Origin: Bacillota bacterium
GTDB taxonomy: Bacteria; Bacillota; Clostridia; Lachnospirales; Lachnospiraceae
Direction of reading: 5' to 3'
Assembly (NCBI GenBank): GCA_023412855.1
Contig: JAEZRJ010000080.1
Coordinates: forward strand, 1-64,000
DNA: 64,000 bases
Shown here: positions 27,023 through 36,696 of the stretch, piece after piece
How positions within the stretch are numbered: position 1 is the first letter of the stretch
Layout of the letters: each line of letters opens with the position of its first letter
Program-made: the position numbers and the translations under genes
Notes under the pieces: generated by a model
The model's input: the letters and a program-made list of their open reading frames with translations, nothing else
Told to the model about the DNA's origin: nothing
The model's database searches: none

Positions 27023-28663
27023 ATGAGAAGAACAATTATAAACAGCATATTCTTAATTGGGATAGTAATCATAATTTTAATGATTACTTTTTCCAAAAGA
27101 GAGTCTGCACAAAAGAATACTTTTAAAAAGTTTACAGCATTCTATGATGTGCAGGGCGATAAAATTGATGAAAATAACGAAATAAAAAGAAAAATTGCTG
27201 AAATTACCGGGGCAGAATGTGAAGAAATTTGGTTGGGATCTCAGACAAAAGCAGATGCTATTAACTCTTATATTGCCAGTGGTGAATATACAGATTTTAT
27301 CATTGGTGGGCTGGAGTTATATCAGGTTGGGGCCTTGCTACCGATTGATCTGTATTGGGATGACTATCCAAATATCAAAAAATATATGACAGAAAAAGAG
27401 TGGGACAGACTCCGGCTGGAGGATGGACACATCTACTGGATTCCCCAGTTTGGAGTTGTAAACGGGAAAGATATAGAAACCATTCATGAAGGTGAAGCCT
27501 TTTGGATACAGACCAGAGTATTAAAGTGGGCAGGTTATCCTGATGTTCGCACACTGGATGAGTATTTTGACCTGATAGGCGATTATTATGAAGCAAATCC
27601 TGTTATGGAAAATGGAACTCCCAATATTCCCTATACGATTTTGTGTGATGACTGGAGATATTTTTGTCTGGAGAATCCACCACAATTTTTGGATGGATAT
27701 CCCAATGATGGAAGTTGTATGGTGGACCCGGTGAATTTAAAAATTCTGGATTATAACTTTACAGATACAGCCAAGCGTTATTTTATGAAATTAAATGAAC
27801 AAAATAAAAAAGGGATTATAGATCCAGAATCTTTTACCAGTACCTATGAAGAGTATATTGAAAAACTTTCCAGTGGGGCTGTTCTTGGAATGGTGGACCA
27901 GTGGTGGCAGTTTTCTTATAATATTACTTCTCCATATGAAAAACAAAATCTGGATGAGGTGGGATGTAATTATGTTCCCCTTCCCATAACCATAGACAGA
28001 TCTATAAAAAATCAATGGCATGTGAAACGCTCTAACGAATTGGATATATCATCTGGAATTTCGGTAACCATATCCTGCCAGGATGTGGATGGTGCTTTTC
28101 AGTTTATCAATGATTTATTAGATGAAGAAATACAGAATCTCAGATACTGGGGTATTGAAAATGTAGATTACTATGTGGACGATGGGGGAGTTTTCTATCG
28201 AACGGATGAACAAAGAGAAAAGCATAATCTTGCTGATTATCTGGCCTCCCATTTTTGCTCATATGCTTATTTCCCCAGAAAAGAAGGAGTTAATAGTGAT
28301 GGCGTCAATATGTTTTCACCAGAATATCAATTGGGTGAATTTCAAGCCTCCTTGCCTCAGGATGTAAAAGAATGTTTTGATGCTTATGGAGCCAGTACTT
28401 ATGTAGATATGATTGGAACGAATGATCAGCCCGGAAAATGGTATCCGATGTATTCCTATTCTACGTTATTGACCAATCAGACACCAGCAGGTGTGGTGTG
28501 GAAAGAAATGACAGCACTGAAGCAGTCATGGCTTCCCCAGGTAGTGATGGCAGATGATTTTGAAGCCACCTGGGCTCAGTACCAACAGGCCTATAATAAT
28601 ATTAGTCCTCAAATCTTTTTTGACGATATGCAGCTGGAACTGGAAAGAAGAATCCAAGAGTAG
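27023..28663 (+). CDS. Membrane-anchored solute-binding protein paralogue without lipobox
   Basis: 546 residues from ATG 27023. It aligns end to end with the lipoprotein at 23183 (shared segments include AFWIQTRVLKWAGYP, WRYFCLEN and QFLDGYPNDGS). The N-terminus is different: an uncleaved-looking hydrophobic anchor (about 5-24) with no cysteine and no Thr-rich tether. It would therefore sit in the membrane rather than be a mobile lipoprotein. Since one importer needs only one receptor, a sensory partner of the YesM-type kinase or of the nearby chemoreceptor is a plausible role (inference). Confidence 0.85.
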   Translation: MRRTIINSIFLIGIVIIILMITFSKRESAQKNTFKKFTAFYDVQGDKIDENNEIKRKIAEITGAECEEIWLGSQTKADAINSYIASGEYTDFIIGGLELYQVGALLPIDLYWDDYPNIKKYMTEKEWDRLRLEDGHIYWIPQFGVVNGKDIETIHEGEAFWIQTRVLKWAGYPDVRTLDEYFDLIGDYYEANPVMENGTPNIPYTILCDDWRYFCLENPPQFLDGYPNDGSCMVDPVNLKILDYNFTDTAKRYFMKLNEQNKKGIIDPESFTSTYEEYIEKLSSGAVLGMVDQWWQFSYNITSPYEKQNLDEVGCNYVPLPITIDRSIKNQWHVKRSNELDISSGISVTISCQDVDGAFQFINDLLDEEIQNLRYWGIENVDYYVDDGGVFYRTDEQREKHNLADYLASHFCSYAYFPRKEGVNSDGVNMFSPEYQLGEFQASLPQDVKECFDAYGASTYVDMIGTNDQPGKWYPMYSYSTLLTNQTPAGVVWKEMTALKQSWLPQVVMADDFEATWAQYQQAYNNISPQIFFDDMQLELERRIQE

Positions 28664-28740
28664 CAGAATGATTCTCTGTAAAAGCAATACGAATTAATAA
28701 TAAACATAGTTAGAATATAAGAGACGGGAAATAAGTAACC

Positions 28741-30249
28741 ATGGAACAGATTAATAACCCTATATTCAGAGGAATGTATCCAGATCCTTCCATTTGTGAA
28801 GCAGGAGGGAAATATTATCTCATAACCTCCACATTTACGTATGCACCGGGAATTCCAATTTTTGAAAGTGAAGATTTACAGAACTGGACTCAGATTGGAA
28901 ATGTTTTAGAGACTTCAAAGCAATTGGATTTAATGGATTTGGAAGTATCTTCTGGGATATTTGCAGCAACAATTCGTTATCATAAGGAAAAGTTTTATAT
29001 AATCACAACAAATGCTGGAAGAGGTGGTAACTTTTATGTAACCGCAACGGATCCAAAAGGTCCCTGGTCTGAACCAGTATTTTTGGAACATGCCTCTGGA
29101 ATTGATCCCAGTCTATTTTTTGAGGGTGAGTGTTGCTACTATGTTGGACAGCGATTTAAGGCAGATGCCAAGTACTATGGCGACTGTGAAATCTGGGTGC
29201 AGAAACTGGACTTAAGTAATGGCACTTTAGTAGAAGAACCGCATGTTCTATGGGATGGTGCTGCTAAGAACGTAGTATGGCCGGAAGGACCACATCTCTA
29301 CAAAAAAGATGACTATTACTATCTGATGATTGCAGAGGGTGGAACAGCTCATGAACATAGTGTAAATATCGCAAGAAGCAAAGAACTCTATGGACCTTAT
29401 GAATCATGCAAAAATAATCCTTTGTTAACACATAAGCATTTGGGGTTGAACTATCCACTTCAGTATATCGGGCATGCCGATCTTGTGGAAAACACTGATG
29501 GAAGTTGGTTTGCTGTAATGCTGGGAACCAGAATGTATAAAGGAAAGAGTTCCATGGGGCGGGAGACTTTTATGGTTCCTGTTATTTGGGAAGAAGACTG
29601 GCCTGTTTTCTGTGCAGGAGAAGGAAAAATTCCTGTATTACCAGAAACTCTGTGCGGAATGGGGATAGTAAAAAAAATCATTTGGACGAATCCGCTTCCC
29701 CTTTGTTGTGTTATGTTACGTAGCGTACTGGATCCTTCAATTAGAAACGTATTAGATGGAAGTCTGTACCTGAAACTTGGAACACAAAAACTGGAGGGAG
29801 AAAAAACACCGTCCTATATTGGAATCCGAGTTGCGGAGCATCAGTTTTCGTTGAAAGTTCCAATGACATTTCTCCCAGAAGAAGGGGAAGAAGCTGGATT
29901 GGTATACTATTACAATGGGGACAACTTCATCAGATTTATTATCTCAAAGCAAAACAACATAATAATGACAAGTATTATTAAAAAAGAAAAGTCAGTAGAA
30001 ACCTGTATTTTCAGAGAAAAAACAGATCAATATAGGGGAAGCGCTATTTTGGAATTGCAGGCTGAAAAACATAGTATGAGCTGTATCTTTAATGGAAGAA
30101 TATTGGCAGAATCAATAGATATTGCTCAGCTAACGACCCAGGGTGCTGGTGGTTTTGTCGGCTGTACCATGGGAGTGTATGGATATACAGACAAGGAAAA
30201 CAGTACAAATTATGCTGTTTTTGGCTCCATGACTGTCATCTATCCTTAA
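28741..30249 (+). CDS. GH43 beta-xylosidase/arabinofuranosidase
   Basis: 502 residues, no signal peptide. Five-bladed beta-propeller with catalytic residues placed as in GH43: base D15 in MYPDPS, the pKa-tuning Asp in GIDPSLFF (about 121), and the acid Glu in WPEGPHLY (about 181). The C-terminal 190 residues form the extra beta-sandwich of GH43 xylosidases. It would release xylose (or arabinose) from imported xylo-oligosaccharides. Cytoplasmic. Confidence 0.9.
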   Translation: MEQINNPIFRGMYPDPSICEAGGKYYLITSTFTYAPGIPIFESEDLQNWTQIGNVLETSKQLDLMDLEVSSGIFAATIRYHKEKFYIITTNAGRGGNFYVTATDPKGPWSEPVFLEHASGIDPSLFFEGECCYYVGQRFKADAKYYGDCEIWVQKLDLSNGTLVEEPHVLWDGAAKNVVWPEGPHLYKKDDYYYLMIAEGGTAHEHSVNIARSKELYGPYESCKNNPLLTHKHLGLNYPLQYIGHADLVENTDGSWFAVMLGTRMYKGKSSMGRETFMVPVIWEEDWPVFCAGEGKIPVLPETLCGMGIVKKIIWTNPLPLCCVMLRSVLDPSIRNVLDGSLYLKLGTQKLEGEKTPSYIGIRVAEHQFSLKVPMTFLPEEGEEAGLVYYYNGDNFIRFIISKQNNIIMTSIIKKEKSVETCIFREKTDQYRGSAILELQAEKHSMSCIFNGRILAESIDIAQLTTQGAGGFVGCTMGVYGYTDKENSTNYAVFGSMTVIYP

Positions 30250-30391
30250 TAAAACACTACTCTATATGTGGAAAACCAGGCTGCAGATTCGTAATGTTTT
30301 ATTTTTCCAGACAGGAAGCGGGGGATATGTTGATTTTATGAAGTTTCTTTATTTGGATTATAAATAAGCAGGAAAGAGGAACAGGAATCAG

Positions 30392-31798
30392 ATGATGGAT
30401 GAAAAAAAGCAAGCATTTAATCCTTATTTACCATCCTGGGAATATGTACCAGATGGGGAACCCTATGTATTTGGAGACCGACTCTATCTATATGGATCCC
30501 ACGACTTTTATAATGGCCCTGTATTCTGTCCTGGAGACTATGTATGCTGGTCAGCACCCGTTGAAGATTTGGGAAACTGGCGTATGGAAGGGGTAATATA
30601 CAAAAAAACCGATGACCCTGAAAATCCTTATGGAAAAATGTGTTTATATGCACCAGATGTAACCCAAGGTCCTGACGGCAGATATTATCTCTACTATGTT
30701 CTGGATAAGATTTCGGTGGTATCAGTGGCAGTATGTGATACTCCATATGGTAAATTCGAGTTTTACGGATATGTGAGATATGAGGATGGAACGAGACTTG
30801 GCGAAGGAGAGCAGGATGAACCCCAGTTTGATCCCGGGGTATTAACGGAGGGTGATAAATCATATCTTTATACAGGATTTGCTGCACCCGGAGATACAGG
30901 CAGACATGGAGCAATGGTTACTGTTTTAAAGGAAGATATGATAACTATCGAAACAGCCCCAGTATTTGTGATTCCCAGTAAATCCTATGGACAGGGTACA
31001 GATTTTGAAGGCTTTGAATTCTTTGAAGCACCATCTATCAGAAAACGTGGAAATCTGTATATTCTTATTTATTCTTCGGTACAAATGCACGAATTATGCT
31101 ATGCATACAGTGAAAATCCATGCTCAGGTTTTCGTTACGGTGGTGTGGTTGTGAGCAATACGGATTTGCACATTGATACTTATAAACCGGCTCTGATGCC
31201 CGCTGCATATGGAGCCAATAATCATGGGAGTATTATTGAGATTCAGAATCAGTGGTATGTTTTTTATCATCGTCATACCAATAATTCATGGTATTCCAGA
31301 CAGGGCTGTGCTGATAAAATTGAATTTTTGGACAACAAGACAATTCATCAGGCGGAAATGACATCCTGTGGTCTAAATCAGGGGGCTCTGACAGGAAAAG
31401 GTGAGTATCCAGCATTTATTGCCTGTAATTTATTTACCCGAGAAGAGTCTGTATATGTCGGGGGGGAAGGATTCCCAAGAATACGACAGGATGGCAGAGA
31501 TGGGGATACAGATCCTGCTTATATCAGTAATGTGACAGACGGATCTACAATCGGATTTAAATATTTTAATATGCAAAAAGTCAGTAAAATCGGGATTAGG
31601 ATACGCGGGTATGCAAAAGGAGTATTTCATGTAAAGACCGCCTGGGATCAGGAGCCGCTTGTATCTATACCCGTGGATTTCAGCAATGTATGGGAAGATT
31701 ACCAAAAAGAAATAGCACCACTGACAGGAGTATATGCATTGTATTTTACTTTTGAAGGACGGGGAACAGCAGATTTTTATTCATTTACAATGGATTAA
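30392..31798 (+). CDS. GH43 family glycosidase with C-terminal beta-sandwich
   Basis: 468 residues, no signal peptide. Propeller domain (about 1-325) with YVPDGEPYVFGDRLYLYGSHD, YAPDVTQGPDGRYYLYY and FEAPSIRKRGNLYIL giving the GH43 Asp/Asp/Glu set, and a CBM6-like beta-sandwich (about 330-468). It is of a different subgroup from the preceding GH43 and could be an arabinofuranosidase or xylosidase acting on side chains. ATG 30392 and 30395 are both possible starts. The 143-base gap before it has no terminator. Confidence 0.87.
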   Translation: MMDEKKQAFNPYLPSWEYVPDGEPYVFGDRLYLYGSHDFYNGPVFCPGDYVCWSAPVEDLGNWRMEGVIYKKTDDPENPYGKMCLYAPDVTQGPDGRYYLYYVLDKISVVSVAVCDTPYGKFEFYGYVRYEDGTRLGEGEQDEPQFDPGVLTEGDKSYLYTGFAAPGDTGRHGAMVTVLKEDMITIETAPVFVIPSKSYGQGTDFEGFEFFEAPSIRKRGNLYILIYSSVQMHELCYAYSENPCSGFRYGGVVVSNTDLHIDTYKPALMPAAYGANNHGSIIEIQNQWYVFYHRHTNNSWYSRQGCADKIEFLDNKTIHQAEMTSCGLNQGALTGKGEYPAFIACNLFTREESVYVGGEGFPRIRQDGRDGDTDPAYISNVTDGSTIGFKYFNMQKVSKIGIRIRGYAKGVFHVKTAWDQEPLVSIPVDFSNVWEDYQKEIAPLTGVYALYFTFEGRGTADFYSFTMD

Positions 31799-31815
31799 AC
31801 GACGGGGGATTAGCA

Positions 31816-34002
31816 ATGGCAATCAGAAAAAAGGGACGGGTAGAAAAGAAAAGTAATCAGCGGAATCAGCTAATACAGTCAGGACAGGCAGAGCAGCCAG
31901 GCCAGGGGAGCAAGAGAAAAATGAGGATGCTGGATAAAGAAATAAAGATGCAGCAAAAACAAGATGCAAACTCCGTAAAATGGTACCATAGTATTCGAAT
32001 GAAATTAATTTCTGCGTTTATGATTCTTGTAATTTTGCTGGTGGTTTTAGGTACTTTTTCTTATCAAAAGGCAGCGCAGGGAATTATTCAGAATTATGAA
32101 AGTGCCATGAATTCTTCCTTGAATCTAATGCTTCGCTATTTTGAAACAGTCAGTATATCTGCTGAAGCTAAAAATTTGCAATTAACCAGAAATACCACTT
32201 TAAGAAAGTACTATGCAGGACTTTATGCGGAGGATTTAATCGAGCAGAAAAAAGTTTTTACGGAAATATCTTCGCAAGCCTATGCTACTGCCATGACGGA
32301 AAAAAACATCAGTGAAATCTATGTGTTAACAGAAACTGGAAAACCAATCGGAGCGATTAATAATCTTTTACCTGCAGATACCTATGACCAGTTCGTTTCT
32401 TCGGATGAATTCAAACTACTGGAGAATATTGGAAATCAGGAAACAATATGGCTTGGCTTTCACCCGGGACTGGATATTCCGGCAGAGAAAAAAATTGACT
32501 CTTATGGAATTTACTGTGTCAGAAGACTTTTTGATCAGTATGATAAACCGGTCGGTTATGTCATTGTTGATTTATCCAAGGAATTTATTACAGACACTTT
32601 AAAGACAAGCGAGTTACCAGAAGGCAGTATGGCTGTTTTTCAGACCAGCGATGGCAGAAATTTGTTTGATGGTGAGTATGATGAAGCAATGCTGGAAGAA
32701 ATTATGCAAAAGAAAGCTGAACTTACAGACGGGAAAGGCTATATCAGTTATCAAGGAAATAGTTATCTCCTATTAGAGGGAAATGTGGAAAAGGTGCAGG
32801 GCAAGATCATCACATTGATTCCAAGGTCTGCCATCATTGAACAAGCTCAGGCAGTTAAGAATACTACCATGATACTTGTAGTTCTTGGAGGTCTCATCGG
32901 AATCGGTTTGGCAGTAATTCTCTCCAAAGAAATTGCAAAAGAAATTGAAAAGGTTAATTTTGTTCTGAAAAAAAGTGCAAAAGGCAACCTGACCAGCCTG
33001 GTAATGGTACGTGGAAAAGATGAGTTTCAGTTACTTGGAAATTGTGTGAATGAAACGATACTTGAAATAAAAAAAATGATAGAGCGGGTGCAGCAATCCA
33101 GCAATAAAATTGCAGTATCTTCCGGATATATGAAAACAGTATCGGAAGAGTTAATGAACGCCAGTGATGGAATTCATCATGCATCTCATGAAATCAGCTG
33201 TGGAATGAGTCAGCAGGCAGAAGATACTGTAAATTGTGTGGAAGAAATGAATGAACTGGCAGTATTAATATCCAACGTAAATGATGCCATTGGATTGATG
33301 AATCAGGTGCTTACAAAAGCGGACAAGCTCTCCTATGAAGGAATTGATGTGGTGAATAAACTTTGCCAGAGAGAAAAAGCAACGGTTTCCATTACCAATC
33401 AGGTAATTACCAATGTGGAACAGATGGAAGAAAATTCGAAAGAAATTAGTGAGTTTATTAAGATTATTAATTCCATAGCAGAAAGTACGAATCTCTTATC
33501 CTTAAATGCCTCCATTGAAGCAGCCAGAGCTGGAGAAGCAGGACGTGGATTTTCTGTTGTGGCAGATGAAATTCGTAAGCTTTCAGCACAGTCAGAGCAG
33601 GCTTCAGCAGAAATCGGCAGAATCATTTCCCGTATGAAAAAAGAAACAGTTGATACGGTAGATAGTGTGAGACAGGCAAAAGCGGCAATGGAAAGTCAGG
33701 AAAAAACTTTAAATGAAACTGTTACTATGTTCCAGGGGATGAATCAGGAAATCATGTCCCTTGCGGATCATATGAATCAAATCCATGGAAAGATGGAAAA
33801 TATGGATCAGTCAAAAGATGAAATGCTTGGAAGTATCCAAAGTATTTCAGCAGCAGCAGAAGAAACGGAAAGTGCAGCAGGACAATTAGAGGAAAATGTA
33901 GCAAATCAGATGGCGATTGCAAAGAAAATTGAGGAGGCTGCAGAAGATTTAAATAAAGAATATGAAGAGATGGAACGGATGGTAAACAGATTTACCATTT
34001 AG
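31816..34002 (+). CDS. Methyl-accepting chemotaxis protein in the xylan locus
   Basis: 728 residues. An unusual 60-residue Lys/Gln-rich cytoplasmic N-terminus precedes TM1 (about 64-82). An about 265-residue extracellular Cache-type sensor, TM2 (about 350-370), HAMP, and the signalling domain follow, with hairpin tip ESTNLLSLNASIEAARAGE at about 556-575. It sits 10 bases from the GH8 gene and in line with the enzymes, so it should detect xylan breakdown products or their binding protein, directing movement toward hemicellulose. Confidence 0.92.
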   Translation: MAIRKKGRVEKKSNQRNQLIQSGQAEQPGQGSKRKMRMLDKEIKMQQKQDANSVKWYHSIRMKLISAFMILVILLVVLGTFSYQKAAQGIIQNYESAMNSSLNLMLRYFETVSISAEAKNLQLTRNTTLRKYYAGLYAEDLIEQKKVFTEISSQAYATAMTEKNISEIYVLTETGKPIGAINNLLPADTYDQFVSSDEFKLLENIGNQETIWLGFHPGLDIPAEKKIDSYGIYCVRRLFDQYDKPVGYVIVDLSKEFITDTLKTSELPEGSMAVFQTSDGRNLFDGEYDEAMLEEIMQKKAELTDGKGYISYQGNSYLLLEGNVEKVQGKIITLIPRSAIIEQAQAVKNTTMILVVLGGLIGIGLAVILSKEIAKEIEKVNFVLKKSAKGNLTSLVMVRGKDEFQLLGNCVNETILEIKKMIERVQQSSNKIAVSSGYMKTVSEELMNASDGIHHASHEISCGMSQQAEDTVNCVEEMNELAVLISNVNDAIGLMNQVLTKADKLSYEGIDVVNKLCQREKATVSITNQVITNVEQMEENSKEISEFIKIINSIAESTNLLSLNASIEAARAGEAGRGFSVVADEIRKLSAQSEQASAEIGRIISRMKKETVDTVDSVRQAKAAMESQEKTLNETVTMFQGMNQEIMSLADHMNQIHGKMENMDQSKDEMLGSIQSISAAAEETESAAGQLEENVANQMAIAKKIEEAAEDLNKEYEEMERMVNRFTI

Positions 34003-34012
34003 GAGGAGTAAC

Positions 34013-35146
34013 GTGAAGCAGAAACAATATCGCAATGTTTTTCTGGAAGCTGGTTATCAAAAAGAAGAAATAGAGCAAAGAGTAGAGGATACTTTTTGGC
34101 AGATTTTTTATGGACCGAATAAATTTTATTTTGAAAATGAAGACGGGACTGGTTATGTGATGGATACTGGAAATTATGACGTAAGAACCGAAGGTATGTC
34201 CTATGCCATGATGATATGTGTACAGTTAGGTAAAAAAAAGGAATTTGATGCTCTTTGGAAATGGGCAAAAACTTATATGTATATGGAAGAAGGGGTTAAC
34301 AAAGGATATTTTGCGTGGAGTGTCCACCCGGACGGAAGAAAGAATTCCTATGGACCAGCTCCTGATGGTGAAGAATTTTTTGCTATGGCGTTATTTTTTG
34401 CGGCACATCGCTTTGGAGATGGAGAAGGAATTTTCTGCTATTCAAAAGAAGCAAGGGATTTATTGTCTACCTGTGTTCACAAAGGAGAAGATGGGATTGG
34501 ATTTGCCATGTGGAATCCAGACAATTATTTGATACGATTTATTCCTGACAGGGAATTTACAGATCCATCCTATCATCTTCCGCATTTTTACCAGTTATTT
34601 TCTCTGTGGGCTAAGGAAGAGGATCAAAAATTCTGGACTATTGCAACTGAAAAAAGTAGAGAATTTCTGAAAAAGGCCTGCCATCCAGAAACTGGTCTAA
34701 GCGCAGAGTATAGCACCTTTTCTGGAGAACCTTACCCCTTGGAGCAGGAAATATTTGGTAGACATGACTGGTATTTTAGCGATGCATACCGCACGATTGC
34801 AAATATTGCGTTGGATTATGAATGGTTTGCAAAGGAAACTTCGGAAGGCAGTTGGCATAAGGAAACAGCAGAAAAACTTCAGTATTTTTTCTGTGAAACC
34901 ATGAAACATAACTCGAGAGCCATTTACACCATCGATGGGAAACTTGCGGGAGACGAAGCGCTCCACCCAATTGCAATCACAGCAACCAATGCACAGGCTT
35001 CCCTTGCCTCTGATGGACCCTTTGCCATTGCTTGTGTAAAAGATTTCTGGAACACCCCGCTTAGAACAGGTGAAAGAAGATACTACGATAACTGCCTGTA
35101 TCTTTTCGCTATGCTGGCTTTAAGTGGCAATTACCGCATTTGGTAG
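34013..35146 (+). CDS. GH8 reducing-end xylose-releasing exo-oligoxylanase
   Basis: 377 residues, no signal peptide, GTG 34013 with AGGAGGAG 4 bases upstream. The (alpha/alpha)6 barrel GH8 motifs are VRTEGMSYAMM (acid E60), APDGEEFFAMAL (D118) and FSDAYRTIANIA (candidate base), matching characterised Rex enzymes such as that of Bacillus halodurans. Rex trims xylose from the reducing end of xylo-oligosaccharides in the cytoplasm, complementing the GH43 enzymes that attack the other end. This fixes the substrate of the whole island as xylan-derived oligosaccharides. Confidence 0.92.
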   Translation: MKQKQYRNVFLEAGYQKEEIEQRVEDTFWQIFYGPNKFYFENEDGTGYVMDTGNYDVRTEGMSYAMMICVQLGKKKEFDALWKWAKTYMYMEEGVNKGYFAWSVHPDGRKNSYGPAPDGEEFFAMALFFAAHRFGDGEGIFCYSKEARDLLSTCVHKGEDGIGFAMWNPDNYLIRFIPDREFTDPSYHLPHFYQLFSLWAKEEDQKFWTIATEKSREFLKKACHPETGLSAEYSTFSGEPYPLEQEIFGRHDWYFSDAYRTIANIALDYEWFAKETSEGSWHKETAEKLQYFFCETMKHNSRAIYTIDGKLAGDEALHPIAITATNAQASLASDGPFAIACVKDFWNTPLRTGERRYYDNCLYLFAMLALSGNYRIW

Positions 35147-35269
35147 ATGGAAAAGCAAATCAAGCTGGAAAACTGAGGTAAGCTAAGAATAGAGGATGTC
35201 TGTACTTGGCGGTAAATACCCATGGCTAGACTTTCACTAGCTAGATTAGTGCCATGCCTGGCACACAAA

Positions 35270-35306
35270 AATCTGCGGTTCTTATATATTATAAGAACCG
35301 CAGATT
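35270..35306 (-). terminator. Terminator of the padR-DUF1700-DUF4097 operon
   Basis: Perfect 17-bp stem (35270-35286 with 35290-35306) and 3-base loop. The T-run (TTTTTGTG) follows on the minus strand, so it ends the minus-strand operon. A smaller hairpin GTGCCA...TGGCAC lies at 35250-35265. The A+T-rich island ends somewhere between 35146 and here. Confidence 0.88.
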
Positions 35307-35388
35307 CTGATTGTATCAAGATATTATGAATCCTAAGAAATAACATATTCTGCAATCAATTGGATTTATAAATTCTCTCGCATATGAA

Positions 35389-36696
35389 TTATAAGCCCTT
35401 TATGTCGATGTTGCCGGACTCGCAAGAGACCGTGATATGCTTTCCTATGTCTGAAGAGGAAAGCGGCTTGTATTTTTCTCCCATATCCTGCCCTTCAACT
35501 TTAATAGTTCCGTATTCTGTAAATAAATCGTAGGAATAATCGGTGGCTGGAGAAGAGAATTCCAGAGAAACGTTTCCATATTCATTATCTGCCGTTAAAG
35601 TCTGAAGACTGGCATCTTTCATGTGAAGGGAACCGGTTCCAATGGTAATATCCGCATCTCCAGATATGGTGATTCGCTCTGCGTTGGTTTCACCATATTC
35701 GATGTCTGCTGCGAAAGTATTTGCTGTCATATCTGTTATCTCGAGGCTGCCTGTGTTTATTTCTACGGAGAGAGAATCGGTCTCTGCGGAGCTTAACTGA
35801 AGGTCGCCGTAATCGATTGCTGTTTCAATAATGCCGGAATCGATATCCCTTATATTCACATTGCCGGTATTCATTTTCAAAGTAACGCTGGAAGCATTGA
35901 TGGTGCTTAGGCCGACATCTCCGTAATCGGCAGTTACTGTCAGAGTATCTGCAACTATACTATCCAGATTCACATTACCGGTGTTTACCTTCAACGCAGC
36001 GGTAGAGGCATCGATGGTGTTTAGTGTGACATTTCCGTAATCGGTAGTTACGGTCAGGGTATCTGCAATTATATTGTCCAGATTCAAATAGCCGGTGTTT
36101 ACTTCCAGAGCGATGCAAGGGGCATTCATGTCAGTCAGGTTTACATCGCCGTAATCCTCAGATACGGAGACGGAAGAAGCATTTATGGAGGAAAGATTAG
36201 TGTTTCCGCAGTCGTTATTGACCGAAATGCTGTTTAATTCGACATTCTCGGGAATATAAACAGTGACCGATTCACTCTCCCGTATATCGCCGCTTTGAAT
36301 ACCTGAAAAGCCGAGGAACATGTAATGGAAGGAAGAGGAACCTGCAGGATTACTCGCTTGAGTTATATGCAGCGTACCGTCTTTGATTTCATAAGATAGC
36401 GGGTGATTCTGCGCCGTTTTATAAGAAATCTTAAAGCGGTCTGATTCTTTGATTTCCACATTGGCATAGGAAACCTTCATGTCGATATTTTGAAAGGCGT
36501 CCAGTTCGATGTCTGTCATTTCTATAAAGTCAGTTTCATTCAGCTTTGTCTGGTTCCAGCTATATACCTGAAAGCCGTCGTTGCTTATGCCGATACCGGT
36601 AACGCTTTCTCCGAGAAAAAATCCTGTAATGTATAAAATGATGCCTAAACCGACAAAAGCAGCGCATAGGGCAAGAAACTTATTTGTTTTGCTCAT
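35389..36696 (-). CDS. DUF4097 repeat membrane protein
   Basis: 435 residues from the ATG at 36696 (AAAGGAGGAAG upstream; the frame is open to 36729). One membrane segment (about 7-29), then an extracytoplasmic right-handed beta-helix-like array of short turns ending in DYGDV or NTGNV, the pattern of DUF4097. Within it is a 38-residue (114-bp) unit present about 2.5 times in tandem at 35915-36150 with high DNA identity. It overlaps the DUF1700 stop by 17 bases. Likely part of a membrane-stress module; function unknown. Confidence 0.82.
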   Translation of the reverse strand: MSKTNKFLALCAAFVGLGIILYITGFFLGESVTGIGISNDGFQVYSWNQTKLNETDFIEMTDIELDAFQNIDMKVSYANVEIKESDRFKISYKTAQNHPLSYEIKDGTLHITQASNPAGSSSFHYMFLGFSGIQSGDIRESESVTVYIPENVELNSISVNNDCGNTNLSSINASSVSVSEDYGDVNLTDMNAPCIALEVNTGYLNLDNIIADTLTVTTDYGNVTLNTIDASTAALKVNTGNVNLDSIVADTLTVTADYGDVGLSTINASSVTLKMNTGNVNIRDIDSGIIETAIDYGDLQLSSAETDSLSVEINTGSLEITDMTANTFAADIEYGETNAERITISGDADITIGTGSLHMKDASLQTLTADNEYGNVSLEFSSPATDYSYDLFTEYGTIKVEGQDMGEKYKPLSSSDIGKHITVSCESGNIDIKGL

